Below are positions 7,194 to 8,656 of a stretch of 8,656 nt of DNA, one piece after another (within the stretch, counting starts at the first letter, position 1; the number at the start of each line of letters is the position of its first letter). The DNA is taken from positions 1 to 8,656 of the forward strand of contig CAYTLQ010000296.1 of the NCBI GenBank assembly GCA_964438715.1, written 5' to 3'. Below the pieces are notes generated by a model. It made no database searches. It saw nothing but the letters and a program-made list of their open reading frames with translations, and had not been told where the DNA came from. The DNA is from CAYTLQ01 sp964438715 (GTDB lineage Bacteria > Bacteroidota > Ignavibacteria > Ignavibacteriales > Ignavibacteriaceae). Position numbers and translations under genes: made by a program.

Positions 7194-8450
7194 ATGAATA
7201 TAAAGAAATACCACGCAGGTACCCTGAAAGAAGCTATCGAACAGATGAAAGAGGAATTAGGTGAAGAGGCAATTGTTCTCAGGACGAGAGTATTTCAACC
7301 ACCCGGCAGTCCGGCAGGTGTAAAAATGTTTGAAGTAGTTGCAGGGTTAGATAAATCAGCAGAAGTGAAAAAGCCCGTGATAAATACTGTAACCGGGACA
7401 GAGGCAAAATCGGCATATAATGATGAATTTGAAAAAGCTCTTTCGGAACTGAGGAAGAAAATATTTGATGTAAAAAAAGAAATGGGCAATCTCCCGAAAT
7501 TTTCTTCACCACCAAAAAAGGAAACATCGGGAGTACAGTCATCACTACGAATGCACAAAACAGAATCTAACGAAAATGCAACCGTTTCAAAGCAAGGTAA
7601 GTCCCAGGTTTTACGGGCAAATGATTTCTTTCTTGAAAACCTGAAATCTGAGCTGTTGGATAAAGATATACAACCGGAAACGGTGAAAATGCTGATAGGA
7701 CAGCTTCAGAAAAGCGCCGCATTTCTGAAGGCAGCAGATTTGGAATCAGCATTGCTCTCAACAATGGCATCACTCATTCCAACAGCTTCCCTGGATGTAA
7801 GAGAAAGGAAAAAAGGTAAGGTAGCAGTATTTGTCGGTCCAACGGGTGTAGGAAAAACCACTTGTATAGCAAAGATTGCCGCAATCTCGAAGTTACTCCA
7901 TAAATTAGATATTGGACTAATCACACTCGATACTTACCGGCTAGGAGCAGTTGACCAGTTACGAGCATTTGCCGAGATAAGCGACATACCTTTTTTGGTG
8001 GCATACACGCCTGATGATTTGAAAAAGGCTGTTTCCGGAATGAAGAAAAAAGATCTGATTTTTGTGGATACTGCAGGGCGAAGTCAGAATAACACCGAGT
8101 CAATAGCGGCAATAAGAAAAGCGCTGGAGGTTCTTGACGATCCGGAAGTTATATTGGTATTAAATGCCACAGCTTCATCAAAAAATCTTACTGATGTTGC
8201 AAAAAAATTTCAGCTCTTAGCATATAAGGGACTGATATTTACCAAGCTGGATGAAGCGGTTACTTTCGGAAATATTCTCAATCTCGTTGTTAAATATCCT
8301 ATTCCGATCAAATACCTGACCAACGGGCAGGTTATTCCAGATGATATACTTGCCGCAAATGCCGAGTTTATTGCCAATGCAATCTCTACCGGGAAGTACG
8401 CGAAAGTATTAACGGACAAGCATACAAGCTGGAGTATCTTGAGAAGCTGA
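7194..8450 (+). CDS. flhF: Flagellar SRP-type GTPase FlhF
   Basis: A 418-residue GTPase of the SRP/FtsY family that marks the site of flagellar assembly; its activity is stimulated by FlhG. The N-terminal B domain (about 1-52) has the typical M-x-I-K-K-Y-x-A-x-T-x-x-E-A opening and E-E-L-G-E-E-A-I-V-L. A variable linker (about 55-140) is followed by the N helices (about 141-200) and the G domain. G motifs: P-loop G215-P-T-G-V-G-K221-T-T, D246-T-Y-R, D292-T-A-G-R, and T350-K-L-D. The C-terminal G5 region, Y-L-T-N-G-Q-V-I-P-D-D-I (374-385), is also present. The last 13 residues (406-418) read through the flhG N-terminus in another frame and do not look like family sequence. One base, T at 8410, is responsible: a G there would end the protein at residue 405. 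It starts two bases after the flhA stop. Confidence 0.96.
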   Translation: MNIKKYHAGTLKEAIEQMKEELGEEAIVLRTRVFQPPGSPAGVKMFEVVAGLDKSAEVKKPVINTVTGTEAKSAYNDEFEKALSELRKKIFDVKKEMGNLPKFSSPPKKETSGVQSSLRMHKTESNENATVSKQGKSQVLRANDFFLENLKSELLDKDIQPETVKMLIGQLQKSAAFLKAADLESALLSTMASLIPTASLDVRERKKGKVAVFVGPTGVGKTTCIAKIAAISKLLHKLDIGLITLDTYRLGAVDQLRAFAEISDIPFLVAYTPDDLKKAVSGMKKKDLIFVDTAGRSQNNTESIAAIRKALEVLDDPEVILVLNATASSKNLTDVAKKFQLLAYKGLIFTKLDEAVTFGNILNLVVKYPIPIKYLTNGQVIPDDILAANAEFIANAISTGKYAKVLTDKHTSWSILRS

Positions 8451-8656
8451 AAACCGGAAGTCATCTTCCCGAAAACAGAAGCGCGGATATTATTTCAATT
8501 GTATCGGGCAAGGGAGGAACAGGAAAAACATTCTTTGCCGCTAATATTGCGTATGCCCTTTCCCTTTCTGAGAAAAAAGTTTTACTTGTTGATGCTGATG
8601 ATTCGAACCCGAATTTGCATATTGCCCTCAATGAAGCGCCGGGAAAAACACTCGAC
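8408..8656 (+). CDS. flhG: MinD-like flagellar number regulator FlhG (partial, cut by window end)
   Basis: The first 83 codons of a ParA/MinD-type ATPase (also called FleN or YlxH) that limits flagellar number and works with FlhF. From 8408 the frame reads I-N-G-Q-A-Y-K-L-E-Y-L, fitting the FlhG opening M-x-x-Q-A-x-x-L. The deviant Walker A is S-G-K35-G-G-T-G-K40-T at 8504-8530, and the next motif L-L-V-D62-A-D64 is at 8585-8593. It reads D-A-D-D-S-N-P-N, unlike the common D-A-D-L-G-L-A-N. No ATG, GTG or TTG occurs in frame between the upstream stop at 8342-8344 and the P-loop, so the start is placed at ATT 8408 by homology; CTG at 8429 or 8447 are weaker alternatives. With ATT it overlaps flhF by 43 bases. 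Identity as a MinD-family ATPase is secure; FlhG follows from context. The start is uncertain. Confidence 0.85.
   Translation, partial: MNGQAYKLEYLEKLKTGSHLPENRSADIISIVSGKGGTGKTFFAANIAYALSLSEKKVLLVDADDSNPNLHIALNEAPGKTLD
8456..8469 (+). other. Small perfect stem-loop just after the flhF stop
   Basis: GGAAG (8456-8460), loop TCAT, CTTCC (8465-8469) form a five-pair stem starting six bases after the flhF TGA and lying within flhG codons. No T-run follows, so it is not an intrinsic terminator. A stem this short arises often by chance; it is listed because of its place at an unusual gene junction. Confidence 0.3.

Noticed and set aside
1291..7223. Six GGTACC palindromes (1291, 2348, 2520, 3757, 6300, 7218), somewhat more than expected for AT-rich DNA
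   Set aside because: They sit inside conserved Gly-Thr or Val-Pro type codon pairs at irregular spacing; the count is too small to suggest a functional site.
7279..7558. Two overlapping minus-strand open frames opposite the flhF linker
   Set aside because: The FlhF linker is variable and low in stops on the other strand; neither frame has a credible start or domain.
8456..8469. Hairpin after flhF considered as a transcription terminator
   Set aside because: No T-run follows, the stem is only five pairs, and flhG coding continues straight through it.

Overview
The window is one uninterrupted, plus-strand flagellar operon segment: fliL-fliM-fliN-fliO-fliP-fliQ-fliR-flhB-flhA-flhF, with the start of flhG running off the right edge. 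All ten complete genes look intact and near family length. No intergenic gap exceeds 17 bases. There are no mobile elements, RNA genes, CRISPR arrays, internal promoters or terminators that I can support.

Organism: an AT-rich, flagellated bacterium. The order fliLMNOPQR-flhBA-flhFG is widespread in deep-branching and FCB-type lineages and in Firmicutes. Here a short FliN (SPOA domain only) replaces the long FliY of many Firmicutes, and there is no cheY between fliN and fliO. The base composition, lysine-rich tails and patchy Shine-Dalgarno usage would fit an Ignavibacteria/Chlorobi-like or similar lineage, but this is a weak inference and I cannot assign a phylum from this segment.

Layout. 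Positions 1-23 are the end of an upstream region (possibly the last codons of another gene). Positions 24-1934 encode the stator-associated protein FliL and the C-ring switch proteins FliM and FliN. Positions 1936-5149 encode the FliO assembly factor and the export-gate membrane proteins FliP, FliQ, FliR and FlhB. Positions 5149-7191 encode FlhA, the export-gate ring subunit. Positions 7194-8450 encode the SRP-type GTPase FlhF, and about 8408-8656 the N-terminus of the MinD-type ATPase FlhG. Together these make the switch complex and type III export gate, plus the FlhF/FlhG pair that sets flagellar position and number. FliM keeps the N-terminal CheY-P binding motif, so the motor is probably under chemotactic control.

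The one real surprise is at the flhF/flhG junction. The flhG frame has no ATG, GTG or TTG anywhere between its last upstream stop (8342-8344) and its P-loop. The best start by homology is an ATT at 8408. A single base, T at 8410 instead of G, accounts for this: with G, flhF would end in TGA and flhG would begin with ATG in a classic ATGA overlap, as seen at fliP/fliQ. It is either a sequence error or a real mutation that lengthens FlhF by 13 residues and weakens FlhG initiation. Otherwise the region is a canonical flagellar locus; I see no undescribed system.
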